From: Modestobacter muralis
Lineage (GTDB): Bacteria > Actinomycetota > Actinomycetes > Mycobacteriales > Geodermatophilaceae
Reading direction: 5' to 3'
DNA: 64,000 nt
Assembly (NCBI RefSeq): GCF_010682105.1
Contig: NZ_JAAGWH010000013.1
Coordinates: 434,001-498,000 of the forward strand
Shown: positions 1 through 8,676 of the stretch, one piece after another
Layout of the letters: each line of letters begins with the position of its first letter
Numbering within the stretch: the stretch's first letter is position 1
Notes under the pieces: model-generated
Told to the model about the DNA's origin: nothing
The model's input: the letters and a program-made list of their open reading frames with translations, nothing else
Database searches by the model: none
Made by a program: the position numbers and the translations under genes

Positions 1-1182
1 ACGGAGGTCGGACAGCATCGGCTTCTTGTCCTGACGTTGCTCCGACCCGCGGTTCAGCTGGCTCATCGCGATCACCGGCAGCTCGAGCTCCTTGGCCAGC
101 AGCTTCAGCGCACGGGAGAACTCCGAGACCTCCTGCTGGCGGCTCTCGACCTTCTTGCCCGAGGTCATCAGCTGGAGGTAGTCGATGACGATCAGCTTGA
201 GGTCGTTGCGCTGCTTGAGCCGCCGCGCCTTGGCCCGGATCTCCATCATCGTCATGTTCGGTGAGTCGTCGATGTAGAGCGGGGCGTCGGCGATCTCGCC
301 CATCCGGCGGGCCAGCTTCGACCAGTCCTCGTCGGAGAGGGTGCCGGCGCGCATGTGGTGCAGCGGCACCTTCGCCTCCGCCGACAGCAGACGCATGGTG
401 ATCTCGTGCTTGCTCATCTCGAGCGAGAAGATCGCCGCCGGCATGTGGTGGTGCACCGACGCCGACCGGGCGATGTCCAGGCCCAGGGTCGACTTGCCCA
501 CACCGGGGCGGGCGGCGATGACGACCATCTGCCCGGACTGCAGGCCGTTGGTCAGCTCGTCGAGGTCGCGGATGCCGGTCGGGACGCCGCGGGCCGTGCC
601 ACCGCGGGAGGCGATGGCGTCCAGCTCGTCCATGGTGGGCTGCAGGACGTCGGCGAGGCGGGAGTAGTCCTCGCTCATCCGCTTCTCGGTGACGTCGTAG
701 ATCTCCTGCTGGGCCCGGTCGACGATGTCGTCGACGTCGCCCTTGCCGCCGGCCGCGCCGTAGCCGAGCTGCACGACGCGGGTGCCGGCCTCGACCAGCC
801 GCCGCAGGACGGCCTGCTCGGCGACGATCGCGGCGTAGTAGCCGGCGTTCGCGGCGGTGGGCGTGGAGGCGATGAGGGTGTGCAGGTAGACCGCGCCGCC
901 CATCTTGGACAGCTGGTCGGTGCGGTTGAGCTCGGCGGCGACGGTGATCGCGTCGGCGGGCTCGCCGCGGCCGTAGAGGTCCAGGACGACGTCGAAGACG
1001 ATCTGGTGCGCCGGGCGGTAGAAGTCGGCGCCGTGCAGGACCTCCACCACGTCGGCGATGGCGTCCTTGCTCATCAGCATGCCGCCGAGCACGGACTGCT
1101 CGGCGGCGACGTCCTGAGGGGGCTGCCGGTCGTACTCAGGAGCCGCAGCCCGCGGCCTGCTGATGTCGTCGAGTACCGCCAC
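1..1182 (-). CDS. dnaB: Replicative DNA helicase DnaB (3' part beyond window)
   Basis: Hexameric helicase that unwinds DNA ahead of the replication fork. The first 394 codons are present and the gene runs off the left edge. The N-terminal primase-interacting domain is at about residues 15-120, followed by the RecA-like core. The core has a Walker A (ARPGVGKST, near residue 225) and a Walker B (LIVIDYLQLM), followed by the conserved MSQLNRGSEQR segment close to the edge. I chose the GTG at 1182 because AGAAGGGTGG lies just upstream and the protein opens with the usual DnaB lead-in to AAEQSVLGGML. It follows the rpsF-ssb-rpsR-rplI operon in the same direction but is separated by a terminator and a 605-bp gap, so it probably has its own promoter. 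The family is certain. Whether the missing part carries an intein cannot be seen. Confidence 0.97.
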   Translation of the reverse strand, partial: MAVLDDISRPRAAAPEYDRQPPQDVAAEQSVLGGMLMSKDAIADVVEVLHGADFYRPAHQIVFDVVLDLYGRGEPADAITVAAELNRTDQLSKMGGAVYLHTLIASTPTAANAGYYAAIVAEQAVLRRLVEAGTRVVQLGYGAAGGKGDVDDIVDRAQQEIYDVTEKRMSEDYSRLADVLQPTMDELDAIASRGGTARGVPTGIRDLDELTNGLQSGQMVVIAARPGVGKSTLGLDIARSASVHHHMPAAIFSLEMSKHEITMRLLSAEAKVPLHHMRAGTLSDEDWSKLARRMGEIADAPLYIDDSPNMTMMEIRAKARRLKQRNDLKLIVIDYLQLMTSGKKVESRQQEVSEFSRALKLLAKELELPVIAMSQLNRGSEQRQDKKPMLSDLR

Positions 1183-1373
1183 GTGGTCCACCCTTCTCAG
1201 CCGTGCCCGAGAGCCCAGGGGCCCTCGACACGACGCATCCTGCTCGAACAGCTGTTCGACACACGTCTACCACCGGGTACCGACAGTCCTCGGTCCGGCG
1301 GGAGCTGGGGACGACGGTAGGAACCAGGGAGGGGGTCCGTCCAACACCGCTGTGCACGCCTCTCTGCACAACT

Positions 1374-1382
1374 TGTGGACAA
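1374..1382 (-). promoter_or_regulatory. DnaA box (TTGTCCACA) upstream of dnaB
   Basis: The plus strand reads TGTGGACAA, the exact complement of the high-GC actinobacterial DnaA box. It lies in a 14-bp near-palindrome, 192 bp upstream of the dnaB start. This suggests that DnaA binds here and may regulate dnaB; binding is not shown. Confidence 0.6.
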
Positions 1383-1712
1383 GTCGGTGGATTGCGGTGG
1401 TCACCGTGTGGAGAGCGCGGGGGACCGGGGCCCGTCGTGTCCCGTCAACCCGCCCGTCACCTGCACTCCGCTGTGTCCCGGGGTGTGGACGGAAGAAATC
1501 TGCCGACCGACGGGGTGTTCTCCACCACCGGCGTGTCGGGTCGTTCCCGCTGGTCACACGGGCACCGCGCCAGGTGGTCCGGCTGCTCGTCCACCGGCGG
1601 GGGAGTGCGCCGGCCACCTCCCGGACCACCCTGGGGTCCACGCTCCGTCCACGGGCCGCTGGAGGCGCCGTGTCGACACGGTGGACAGGTGACCCCGGGC
1701 CCGGGAACGCCA

Positions 1713-1746
1713 CGAGGGGCGCCGGACCGGAGTCCGACGCCCCTCG
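1713..1746 (-). terminator. Terminator after rplI
   Basis: A near-perfect stem pairs CGAGGGGCG (1713-1721) with CGCCCCTCG (1738-1746), extended by CGGAC/GTCCG around a CGGA loop. It lies 40 bp beyond the rplI stop. There is no U-tract, as is usual in GC-rich actinobacteria. Confidence 0.75.
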
Positions 1747-1787
1747 GGGCGGTGCTGTGTGCGACCCCTCCGGGGAGGGGCCGCTCG

Positions 1788-2243
1788 TCAGCCGGCGACG
1801 ACGTCCAGGGTGACCGGGACGTTGACCTCGGGGTGGACCCGCACCGTGACGGTGTGGGTGCCGACGCTCTTGATGCTGCTGGGCAGCTCGATGCGACGAC
1901 GGTCCAGCTCCGGGCCACCCGCGGCGGTGACCGCAGCGGCCACGTCGGCGGTGGTGATGCGGCCGAAGAGACGGCCACCGTCACCGGAGCGGGCGGGCAG
2001 GGTCACGGTCAGCCCGGAGAGGCGGGCGGCGACGGCCTGGGCCTCCTCGAGCGTGCGCACGTCGCGCGCGTCACGCGCCCGACGCAGGCTGGCGACCTGC
2101 TTCTCGGCCCCGCGGGTGGCGAGCATCGCCAGCCCACGCGGCAGGAGGTAGTTGCGGCCGTAGCCGCCCTTGACCTCGACGGTGTCGCCGGAGGAACCGA
2201 GACCGGTCACCTCGGCGGTCAGGATCAGCTTCATGGTGCTCAT
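1788..2243 (-). CDS. rplI: 50S ribosomal protein L9
   Basis: Ribosomal protein bL9 binds 23S rRNA with its N-terminal domain and projects its C-terminal domain on a long helix. The N-terminal signature is complete (MKLILTAEVTGLGSSGD, then VKGGYGRNYLLPRG). The basic connecting helix is at about residues 50-85 and the C-terminal domain has the LFGRIT segment. At 151 residues the length is normal. Two in-frame ATGs occur: the one at 2243 is 2 nt after the rpsR stop, and the one at 2234 gives the canonical MKLIL start. Neither has a strong ribosome site, so translation is probably coupled to rpsR. It is the last gene of the rpsF-ssb-rpsR-rplI operon and is followed by a terminator hairpin. Confidence 0.97.
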   Translation of the reverse strand: MSTMKLILTAEVTGLGSSGDTVEVKGGYGRNYLLPRGLAMLATRGAEKQVASLRRARDARDVRTLEEAQAVAARLSGLTVTLPARSGDGGRLFGRITTADVAAAVTAAGGPELDRRRIELPSSIKSVGTHTVTVRVHPEVNVPVTLDVVAG

Positions 2244-2245
2244 GG

Positions 2246-2482
2246 TCAGCGCGCCGTGGAGGTGTAGGGCAGCAGTGCCATCTCGCGGCTGTTCTTCACG
2301 GCCACGGCGACGTCACGCTGGTGCTGGCTGCAGTTGCCGCTGACGCGGCGGGCACGGATCTTGCCGCGGTCGGAGATGAACTTCCGCAGCAGGGTCGTGT
2401 CCTTGTAGTCCACGTAGGTCGCCTTGTCCTTGCAGAACTGGCAGACCTTCTTCTTGATCTTGCGGGGGGGAGGCTTCGGCAC
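2246..2482 (-). CDS. rpsR: 30S ribosomal protein S18, zinc-binding (C+) type
   Basis: Ribosomal protein bS18 of 78 residues, a small-subunit protein that contacts S6. The family core [22 protein letters not shown] is intact. Cysteines in CQFC (near residue 15) and in GNCSQHQRD mark the cysteine-containing form thought to bind zinc. Many actinobacteria carry a second, cysteine-free S18 elsewhere for zinc starvation. The ATG is preceded by GGAG within CTCCCAGGAGAACC. The gene sits between ssb and rplI, separated from ssb by a 107-bp gap that holds a dispersed palindrome, and lies 2 nt before rplI. Confidence 0.97.
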   Translation of the reverse strand: MPKPPPRKIKKKVCQFCKDKATYVDYKDTTLLRKFISDRGKIRARRVSGNCSQHQRDVAVAVKNSREMALLPYTSTAR

Positions 2483-2523
2483 TTGGGGTTCTCCTGGGAG
2501 AGATCAGTTCAGAGATGTTGTGT

Positions 2524-2592
2524 GGTCAGGCCCCGTCGCAGGGGCCCGCGCCGCGCGGAGCGTGGCTCGGGGGGCGACGGGGTCCTTCGTCA
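2524..2592 (-). repeat. Stop-codon-linked palindrome, copy 1 (ssb)
   Basis: The element is read on the minus strand from the ssb stop codon. It opens TGACGAAGGACCCC, closes GGGGCCTGACC, and has an inner arm with CACGCTCCGCGCGGC. The outer stem pairs GGACCCCGTCGC with GCGACGGGGCC. It belongs to the family described at 38391, 39634, 44350 and elsewhere. Here it separates ssb from rpsR inside an operon, so it may attenuate or process the transcript rather than end it. Confidence 0.8.
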
Positions 2593-3093
2593 GAAGGGCG
2601 GTTCGTCGGAGGACGCCGGCGGAGTCGACCAGGGGTCGCTCGCACCGCCGCCGGAGAAGCCGCCGCCGCCACCGCCACCGTTGCCGCCACCGCCACCGAA
2701 ACCACCACCGCCGCCGCCACCCTCGCTGCGTGCAGCGCGGGTGACCTTGGCCGTGGCGTAGCGGAGCGAGGGGCCGATCTCGTCGACCTCGAGCTCGATG
2801 ACGGTGCGCTTCTCGCCCTCCTTCGTGTCGAAGGAGCGCTGCTTGAGCCGCCCCGACACGATGACCCGCGAGCCGCGGGTGAGGGACTCGGCGACGTTCT
2901 CCGCCGCCTGGCGCCAGACGTTGCACCTCAGGAACAGCGCCTCGCCGTCCTTCCACTCCTGCGACTGACGGTCGAAGGTGCGGGGGGTCGAGGCGACGGT
3001 GAAGTTGGCGACGGCGGCGCCGGACGGGGTGAACCGCAGCTCCGGGTCGGCCGTCAGGTTCCCGATGACGGTGATGACGGTCTCGCCGGCCAT
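2590..3093 (-). CDS. ssb: Single-stranded DNA-binding protein
   Basis: SSB coats single-stranded DNA during replication and repair and recruits partner proteins through its C-terminal tip. The OB fold covers about residues 1-115 ([22 protein letters not shown], then [18 protein letters not shown] and [15 protein letters not shown]). A long glycine linker follows (about residues 125-150, runs of six or seven Gly). The acidic tip ends DEPPF, the partner-binding hook. The length of 167 residues is typical for actinobacteria. It starts 2 nt after rpsF, as in the conserved rpsF-ssb-rpsR order. The gene lies close to dnaB, its partner at the fork. Confidence 0.98.
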   Translation of the reverse strand: MAGETVITVIGNLTADPELRFTPSGAAVANFTVASTPRTFDRQSQEWKDGEALFLRCNVWRQAAENVAESLTRGSRVIVSGRLKQRSFDTKEGEKRTVIELEVDEIGPSLRYATAKVTRAARSEGGGGGGGFGGGGGNGGGGGGGFSGGGASDPWSTPPASSDEPPF

Positions 3094-3095
3094 GG

Positions 3096-3383
3096 TCAGT
3101 GGACCTCGGGCCGCATCAGCTTGGTGCGCAGGATGGACTCGTTGAGGTTCAGCTGGCGGTCCAGCTCGGCGACAGCGGCAGGCTCGGCCTGGATGTCGAC
3201 GATGGCGTAGATGCCCTCGACCTTCTTCTGGATCTCGTAAGCCAGCCGACGGCGGCCCCAGATCTCGGTCTTGACGGTGCCACCGGAGTTGGTGACGACG
3301 GTCAGGAAACGGTCCAGGCTGGGAGCGATGGTGCGCTCCTCGAGCTCGGGGTCGAGGATGATCATCAGTTCGTAGTGACGCAC
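3096..3383 (-). CDS. rpsF: 30S ribosomal protein S6
   Basis: Ribosomal protein bS6 of 95 residues, the S18 partner in the small-subunit platform. It opens [17 protein letters not shown] and has [20 protein letters not shown] and a C-terminal [17 protein letters not shown] much longer open frame continues upstream, but the GTG at 3383 has a near-perfect ribosome site (AGGAGGTGGGG, 6 nt spacer) and gives the family's normal start. It is the first gene of the rpsF-ssb-rpsR-rplI operon. The promoter should lie in the 213-bp gap towards the divergent endonuclease gene. Confidence 0.97.
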   Translation of the reverse strand: MRHYELMIILDPELEERTIAPSLDRFLTVVTNSGGTVKTEIWGRRRLAYEIQKKVEGIYAIVDIQAEPAAVAELDRQLNLNESILRTKLMRPEVH

Positions 3384-3584
3384 GGAGAACCCCACCTCCT
3401 CTGGTCTCAGCGGCCGCAGGGGATCTGCAGCAGGAGGGTCGTACACGCGTCGCCCACCCCGTCCAGGCCCACGGGAGCGGGCAGCAGACGGGACGAGCAC
3501 CGCACAGGCTACCAGCGCGGCCGCCCCTGCCTCCTCGCGCTGTGGACGGGGCGGCTCACCGGGCCTCCACACCGGTGCGCGCAC

Positions 3585-3590
3585 TAGGGT
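3585..3590 (+). promoter_or_regulatory. -10 hexamer (TAGGGT), probable leaderless start of nfo
   Basis: TAGGGT fits the actinobacterial TANNNT -10 and ends 6 nt before the GTG at 3597, with no ribosome site between. Transcription would then begin at or next to the start codon. Confidence 0.55.
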
Positions 3591-3596
3591 CGCCGG

Positions 3597-4409
3597 GTGG
3601 CTGAGCAGCTGATCGGCGTGCACGTCGGACCGGGCCTGACCGAGGACAACGAGCTGGACGACGGCGGCCCGCTGGCCCGCGCCGCGGAGATGGACGCCGA
3701 CGCCGTCCAGGTGTTCCTCGCCGACCCGCAGGGCTGGAAGAAGCCGCTGCCGCGCCCGGACGCCGACGCGCTGCTGGCCTCCGACGTCGCCGTCTTCGTG
3801 CACGCGCCCTACATCGCCAACGTCGCCTCGACGAACAACCGGATCCGGATCCCCAGCCGCAAGCTGCTGGCCCAGCACGCGGCGGCCTCGGCGGCGATCG
3901 GGGCGGCGGGCATGGTGGTGCACGGCGGGCACGTGCTCGCGAAGGACGACCCCGCCGCCGGCGTCGACAACTGGCGCAAGACCTTCTCCCGGCAGGCCGA
4001 CGACGGCGGGTTCGGCGTCCCGGTGCTGATCGAGAACACCGCGGGCGGGGACAACGCGATGGCCCGCGAGCTGGCCGCCGTGGCCCGGTTGTGGGACGCC
4101 GTCGGCGAGTTCGGCGCCGGCTTCGTGCTGGACACCTGCCACGCCTGGGCCGCCGGCTGGGACCTCACCCGCGTGGTGGACGACGTCCGGGCGGTCACCG
4201 GGCGCATCGACCTGGTGCACCTGAACAACAGCCGCGACCCCGCTGCCTCCGGCCGCGACCGGCACGCCCCGCTGGGCTCGGGGGAGATCCCGCTCGAGCT
4301 GCTGGTCGGCGTCGCCCGCGCGGCCGGTGCCCCGGTGGTGCTGGAGACCCCCGGCGACGCCGCCGGTCACGCCGAGGAGATCGCCCTCCTCCGGGAAACG
4401 CTGGGCTGA
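3597..4409 (+). CDS. nfo: Deoxyribonuclease IV (AP endonuclease, endonuclease IV family)
   Basis: Cuts DNA 5' to abasic sites in base-excision repair using a tri-metal centre in a TIM barrel. The expected metal ligands are visible in order: the His of GVHVGPG (near residue 8), His in [12 protein letters not shown], His in VVHGGHV, Glu in VLIENTAGG, Asp and His in [12 protein letters not shown], His in VHLNNSRD, and the [12 protein letters not shown] segment. At 270 residues it is full length. The GTG start has a -10 hexamer 6 nt upstream and no ribosome site, so a leaderless mRNA is likely. It is divergent from rpsF and convergent with the GT87 gene. It is an extra gene compared with the mycobacterial ponA1-rpsF arrangement. 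Confidence 0.92.
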   Translation: MAEQLIGVHVGPGLTEDNELDDGGPLARAAEMDADAVQVFLADPQGWKKPLPRPDADALLASDVAVFVHAPYIANVASTNNRIRIPSRKLLAQHAAASAAIGAAGMVVHGGHVLAKDDPAAGVDNWRKTFSRQADDGGFGVPVLIENTAGGDNAMARELAAVARLWDAVGEFGAGFVLDTCHAWAAGWDLTRVVDDVRAVTGRIDLVHLNNSRDPAASGRDRHAPLGSGEIPLELLVGVARAAGAPVVLETPGDAAGHAEEIALLRETLG

Positions 4410-4523
4410 CCGGCCACGCACGGCCGCACGCACCTGCGGGACTCCGCGGACGAGCGGGACCCGACCACTGGGGACCGCGAGGAGTGGGGCCCGGAGGGTC
4501 CCGCGATCGAGCGGCTCAGCGGC

Positions 4524-6080
4524 TCAACGCGGCTCGGGCACGGCTGCTGGCCGCGGTGCGGCGCGCCAGCGTCGCAGTGTGCGCACATCGGGGGCGCCGT
4601 CGAGGACACCGCCGGCGGGGTCGTCGGTGCCCGACCAGCTGCGCCGCACCAGGTCGGCGTCCGGGCGCCAGACGTCGCGCACCACGAGGCCCGCGAGGAC
4701 GAGGACGGCGACGTCCCGCACCCCGACGGAGAGGTAGAACCACTCGACGCCGATGCCCCGGTTGTCGGTGCCGAGGTAGTACAGCATCGTCGTGAGCCAG
4801 ACCAGCGCCTCGGTGACCTGCCAGACGAGCAGCTCGCGCCAGCGCGGCCGGGCCAGCACCGCCAGCGGCAGCAGCCACAGCGAGTACTGCGGGCTCCAGA
4901 CCTTGTTGAACAGCAGGAACGCCGCGACCAGCAGGAACGCCAGCTGGGGCACCCGCGGGCGCACGGGTGCGGCCAGCGCCAGGAACGCCACCCCGGCCGA
5001 CGTGGCGATCATCAGCACCGCGACGGTCGCGTTGAGCACCGACGGCGCCTGCCCCGCGGCCAGCGGCCCGTCGAGGGCCTGCCCGTCGGTGAGGTCCAGC
5101 AACATCGCCCAGATGCTCTCCGGGTTGGCCGGACGGGTGTCGCTGAGGCTGAAGAAGCGGGCCCAGTTCTCTGGCGCAGCCAGGGCGACCGGCACGTTGA
5201 CCACCAGCCAGGCGAGGGCGGCCGCCACCGTGGTCGCCAGCCAGGCCCGCAGCCGGCCGGCGCGCAGGCACAGCACCAGCAGGGCCCCCAGCAGCAGCAC
5301 CGGGTAGAGCTTGGCGGCGATCCCCAGACCGATCAGCACGCCGGCCAGCACCGGACGGCGGCGCGCCCAGGCGAGCATCCCGAAGGTGGTCAGCGCGACG
5401 GCCAGCAGGTCCCAGTTGGTGAAGGCGTGCACCAGCAGCAGCGGTGAGAGACCGACCATCGCCGCGTCCCAGGGACGGCGGCCGGTCAGGCCCAGGACGC
5501 CGCGGGTGACCAGCAGCGCCAGCGCGGACAGCAGCAGGCAGGTGACGACGTAGTAGGTCTCCACCGGCACGGTGTCCGGCAGCAGGCCCGGGCCCGCCGC
5601 CAGCGAGTCGTAGGCCCGGCCGACCACCGCGGCCAGCTGCATCAGGCCGCCGGTGAGCACCGGGTACTCGACCGCGGAGTCCAGGTAGGGCACCAGGCCC
5701 TGGTCCTGGCCGTGGATGCCGAACAGCGGGACCGCGTCGTTGTAGCAGAGGTGGGTGTACTGCTTGGAGCCCGACCAGTCGCCGGACGCGCACGGCGCCT
5801 GCTTGGCCCAGGCGAGGGCCAGGACGGCCACGGTGAACAGCAGGCACACCCGCAGCGGCGTCCAGAACAGCGCCCGTCCGGTCACGGCGTGCCGGCCCCA
5901 CGGGCCGCCGACGGCCTCGCTGGCCTGCGCCACCACCGGGTCCACCCAGCTGGGCACGACGCGGTCGGGCTCACCCGGGACGGCGAGGTCGGCCCGCCGG
6001 CGGGTCGTCACGGAGGCGCCCGACGCGACGGGCCCGCCCCCCGGGAGTGCAGGGGACGGGCCCGTCGACGGTGCGGTCAC
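4524..6080 (-). CDS. GT87-type polyprenol-phosphate-dependent mannosyltransferase-like membrane protein
   Basis: A multi-pass membrane protein of about 518 residues with 10 or more hydrophobic helices. It resembles the GT87/DUF2029 integral glycosyltransferases, which use polyprenol-phosphate sugars to build cell-envelope glycans. Visible features are an extracytoplasmic loop after the first helix with CYNDAVPLFGIHGQDQGLVPYLD and VEYPVLTG (the usual Y-P segment of this fold), then AKLYPVLLLG and NKVWSPQYSLWLLPL. The start is uncertain. I used the GTG at 6080, 25 nt after the PBP stop; no clear ribosome site is seen. Mycobacteria keep the same pair (ponA1 then an Rv0051-like gene), which suggests a role in envelope assembly. 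The exact substrate is unknown. Confidence 0.8.
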   Translation of the reverse strand: MTAPSTGPSPALPGGGPVASGASVTTRRRADLAVPGEPDRVVPSWVDPVVAQASEAVGGPWGRHAVTGRALFWTPLRVCLLFTVAVLALAWAKQAPCASGDWSGSKQYTHLCYNDAVPLFGIHGQDQGLVPYLDSAVEYPVLTGGLMQLAAVVGRAYDSLAAGPGLLPDTVPVETYYVVTCLLLSALALLVTRGVLGLTGRRPWDAAMVGLSPLLLVHAFTNWDLLAVALTTFGMLAWARRRPVLAGVLIGLGIAAKLYPVLLLGALLVLCLRAGRLRAWLATTVAAALAWLVVNVPVALAAPENWARFFSLSDTRPANPESIWAMLLDLTDGQALDGPLAAGQAPSVLNATVAVLMIATSAGVAFLALAAPVRPRVPQLAFLLVAAFLLFNKVWSPQYSLWLLPLAVLARPRWRELLVWQVTEALVWLTTMLYYLGTDNRGIGVEWFYLSVGVRDVAVLVLAGLVVRDVWRPDADLVRRSWSGTDDPAGGVLDGAPDVRTLRRWRAAPRPAAVPEPR

Positions 6081-6102
6081 GCGGTCAGTGTGCCTGGCGG
6101 CG

Positions 6103-8676
6103 TCAGTTGTCCGGGGGGTCGACCGACGGTGCCGCCGAGCAGCCGGCAGCGGTCGGGTCGACGGTGCACGGGTCCGGCGCCGGACTCTCGTTCGCCGACC
6201 TGCTCGCCTCGGCCGCAGCGGCACTGCTCGCCGCGGCGGCACTGCTGGCTGCCGCGGCACTGTTCGCTGCCTGACGTGCCCGGTCGGCCTCCGCCTTGGC
6301 CCGGTCCCGTGCCCGCTGCTCGGCGGCCGCGGTGGTCTGGGCGGCGGCGGAGGACGCCGGCGCCTGCGTCTCCTGCTGCACCTGGGTGGCCTGGGCCTCG
6401 CTGCTGGTGGCCGGCGCCTCGGTCGTCTCCTCGGCGGCGTCGGTCAGCGAGGGGTCGGCCTTGATCACCGACTTCGTGGGCAGCGGCTCCTCCGGCGTGC
6501 CGGCCAGGACGGTGTCCATGAACTGCTGCCAGATCTGACCGGGCAGGCCGGAGCCGTAGATGATCTTGTCCTGGGAGTTCCGGATGGGCGCGATGCCCTG
6601 CGTCCCCATCCACACCGCAGTCGAGATCGACGGGGTGAAGCCCACCATCCAGGCGTCGGAGTTCTCCGCACCGAGCCCCTGGGTGCCGGTCTTCGACGCC
6701 ACCGGGCGGTTTCCCTCCAGCGAGCGCTTGGACGCCTTGGCGACGTCCTCCATCGCGAAGGTGGTGTCGCTGGCGACGTCGGCCGGGATGACGGACCGGG
6801 CGTCCTCGGCACCGGTCACCGTGCGCAGCACCGCACCGCTGCTGTCGGCGACCTGGGCCACGAAGTGGCGCTCGTGGTACATCCCGCCGGCGGCCAGGGT
6901 GGCGAACCCGACGGCCTGGTCGATCGGGCGGACCTCGTACTCACCGATGCCGATCGCGCCACCGGTCTGGCCGTTCTCCGGGCTGGCCAGCGACGTCTTG
7001 CCCCGCAGCGTGTCCGGCACGGTGGCGTCGTCCGGCCAGGTGGGGTCGACGCCCATGGCCGCGCGTGCCTGCTCGGCGACCTTCGCCGGGCCCACGTCGT
7101 AGGCCAGGCCGTAGAAGGTGGTGTTCAGCGACTTGGTGACCGCCTCCTTGATCGAACAGGCGGCGCACTGCGCGTTGCCGGAGTTGACCACCTCCCGCTC
7201 GCGGTCCGGGAACTCCTGCGGGGACGTGCCGTCGCGCTTGGTGTCGACGCTGAAGCCGTTCTGCAGGGCCGTGGCGACCGTGTACGGCTTGAACGACGAG
7301 CCCGGCTGCTTGTAGGCCTGCGCGTAGTCGGTGGTGTCGTCGTCGGGGTTGTCGCTGCCGTGCCGCTTGTTCCCGTAGTAGGCGAGCACGCCGCCGGTGC
7401 GGGGGTCGATCGCGACGAGCGCCTGCCGCAGCGCCGGGTCCTCGCCGTCCATGACCTCGTTGACCGTGGCCACCGCAGCGTCCTGGTAGCCCTTGTTGAT
7501 CGTGGTGGTGACCCGCAGCCCGGCGCCCTCGACGTTCTCGAAGGCCATCTCCGGGCCGGCCAGCTCGTCGAGCACCTGCTCGACGATGAGGCCCTCGGGC
7601 CCGGACGGGATGCCCAGGTTGGCGCCCGTCCTGGGCTGCACCGGCGGGTAGACCATCGGCGTCCGCGCGGCCGGGTCGACCCAGCCGGACTCGACCATGG
7701 CGTCGAGCACCAGGCCCCAGCGCTTCTGCGCGCCCTCGGGGTTGGTCTCGGGGTCGTTGGCGCTGGGGTTGCGGATCAGCACCGCGAGCACCGCACCCTG
7801 CTCGGCGGTCAGCTGCGAGGCCGGGACGCCGAAGTAGGTGTTGGCCGCGGTCTCGATGCCGTAGGCGCCGCGACCGAAGTAGATGGTGTTGAGGTAGTTC
7901 TCCAGGATCTCGTCCTTGGAGTACTCGTTGTCCAGCTTGACCGCGAGGAAGAGCTCCTTGAACTTGCGGCTGAACGTCTGGTCGGAGTTCAGGATCGCGT
8001 TCTTCACGTACTGCTGGGTGATCGTCGACCCGCCCTGCGTGGAGCCACCGCTGAGGTTGTTGTAGGCCGCCCGGGCGATGCCGGTGAAGGAGATGCCGGG
8101 GTCGGAGTAGAAGCTCTTGTTCTCCGCGGCCAGCACGGCGTTGCGGGCCGGCTCGGAGATCTGCGCGAGCGGGACGCTGGTGCGGTTCTCCCCGTCGGAC
8201 AGCCGGGCCATCTCGGTGACGCCGTCGGCGTAGTAGAGGACCGTCGTCTGCTTGTTGGTGATCGACTCCGGCGAGGGGACCTCGGTCGAGGCGTAGACGA
8301 CGCCGACGAACACGCCCAGCAGCACCAGCATGCTGACGAACGCGCCGACGAGGAACTTCAGGAAGCGCCGCCGCCGCTGCTTGCCGGTGCGCTTGCGCTT
8401 CGCCCCACCCGGCGGGCGGCCCGAGCCACCGCTGCCGGAGCTCCCGGGACGACGTCCGCCGGTCGGCGGCTTCGCCGGGGGCCGCCCGCCACCGCCACCG
8501 GACCGGGCCGCCGGCGGACGGGCCTCACCGCTGCGGGAGGCCGTCGTCCGGGTGCGGCTCGGCGCGGGACGGCGCGGCGCTGCGGCGCCGCCACCGTTCG
8601 CCGACCGGGCCGCCGGGGGGCGACGCACCGCGCCGGCACTGGGGCCGACGCGGGCGGTCTCGTCGAAGGGAGGCAC
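6103..8676 (-). CDS. ponA: Bifunctional class A penicillin-binding protein (transglycosylase/transpeptidase)
   Basis: Polymerises and cross-links peptidoglycan outside the membrane. It has 857 residues from the GTG at 8676, which follows GGAAAGGGG. Order of parts: a basic Pro/Gly-rich cytoplasmic tail (1-104); one membrane helix (about 105-128); a GT51 domain with the catalytic Glu in AAENKSFY (near 175) and QGGSTITQQ (near 205-212); a transpeptidase domain with SSFK (GSSFKPYT), SLN (KSLNTTFY) and KTGT motifs; and a C-terminal Ser/Ala-rich tail with two cysteines. All catalytic motifs are present. It is the counterpart of mycobacterial PonA1 and is followed by the GT87 gene in the same direction. 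Confidence 0.95.
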   Translation of the reverse strand: MPPFDETARVGPSAGAVRRPPAARSANGGGAAAPRRPAPSRTRTTASRSGEARPPAARSGGGGGRPPAKPPTGGRRPGSSGSGGSGRPPGGAKRKRTGKQRRRRFLKFLVGAFVSMLVLLGVFVGVVYASTEVPSPESITNKQTTVLYYADGVTEMARLSDGENRTSVPLAQISEPARNAVLAAENKSFYSDPGISFTGIARAAYNNLSGGSTQGGSTITQQYVKNAILNSDQTFSRKFKELFLAVKLDNEYSKDEILENYLNTIYFGRGAYGIETAANTYFGVPASQLTAEQGAVLAVLIRNPSANDPETNPEGAQKRWGLVLDAMVESGWVDPAARTPMVYPPVQPRTGANLGIPSGPEGLIVEQVLDELAGPEMAFENVEGAGLRVTTTINKGYQDAAVATVNEVMDGEDPALRQALVAIDPRTGGVLAYYGNKRHGSDNPDDDTTDYAQAYKQPGSSFKPYTVATALQNGFSVDTKRDGTSPQEFPDREREVVNSGNAQCAACSIKEAVTKSLNTTFYGLAYDVGPAKVAEQARAAMGVDPTWPDDATVPDTLRGKTSLASPENGQTGGAIGIGEYEVRPIDQAVGFATLAAGGMYHERHFVAQVADSSGAVLRTVTGAEDARSVIPADVASDTTFAMEDVAKASKRSLEGNRPVASKTGTQGLGAENSDAWMVGFTPSISTAVWMGTQGIAPIRNSQDKIIYGSGLPGQIWQQFMDTVLAGTPEEPLPTKSVIKADPSLTDAAEETTEAPATSSEAQATQVQQETQAPASSAAAQTTAAAEQRARDRAKAEADRARQAANSAAAASSAAAASSAAAAEASRSANESPAPDPCTVDPTAAGCSAAPSVDPPDN

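Larger units (their letters stand above)
1183..1787. other. dnaB upstream intergenic region with DnaA-box-like sites
   Basis: This 605-bp gap has no credible gene. The open frames in it lack coding character and ribosome sites. It holds an exact DnaA box (TTGTCCACA on the minus strand, 1374-1382, inside the near-palindrome ACTTGTGGACAAGT), a relaxed box CCGTCCACA (minus, 1484-1492), and several near matches such as GTCCACGG around 1648. A terminator hairpin occupies 1713-1746. The dnaB promoter is presumably between about 1190 and 1700, but I cannot place a convincing -35/-10 pair. Confidence 0.55.

Noticed and set aside
355-1320. Plus-strand ORF of 321 codons opposite dnaB
   Set aside because: It is the antisense shadow of dnaB in GC-rich DNA. 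Its protein is a low-complexity Arg/Gly/Asp/Val mix without motifs, and DnaB motifs are complete on the other strand.
1203-2267. Several ORFs in the dnaB upstream gap
   Set aside because: No ribosome sites, no families, frames overlapping each other and a terminator hairpin.
3384-4433. Upstream extension of rpsF to 445 codons
   Set aside because: The extension runs antisense through nfo. The GTG at 3383 has a near-perfect ribosome site and gives the normal S6 length.
4455-4503. Terminator between nfo and the GT87 gene
   Set aside because: CGGGACCC and GGGTCCCG could pair, but the loop is over 30 nt and the inner pairing is poor, so I did not list it as a feature.
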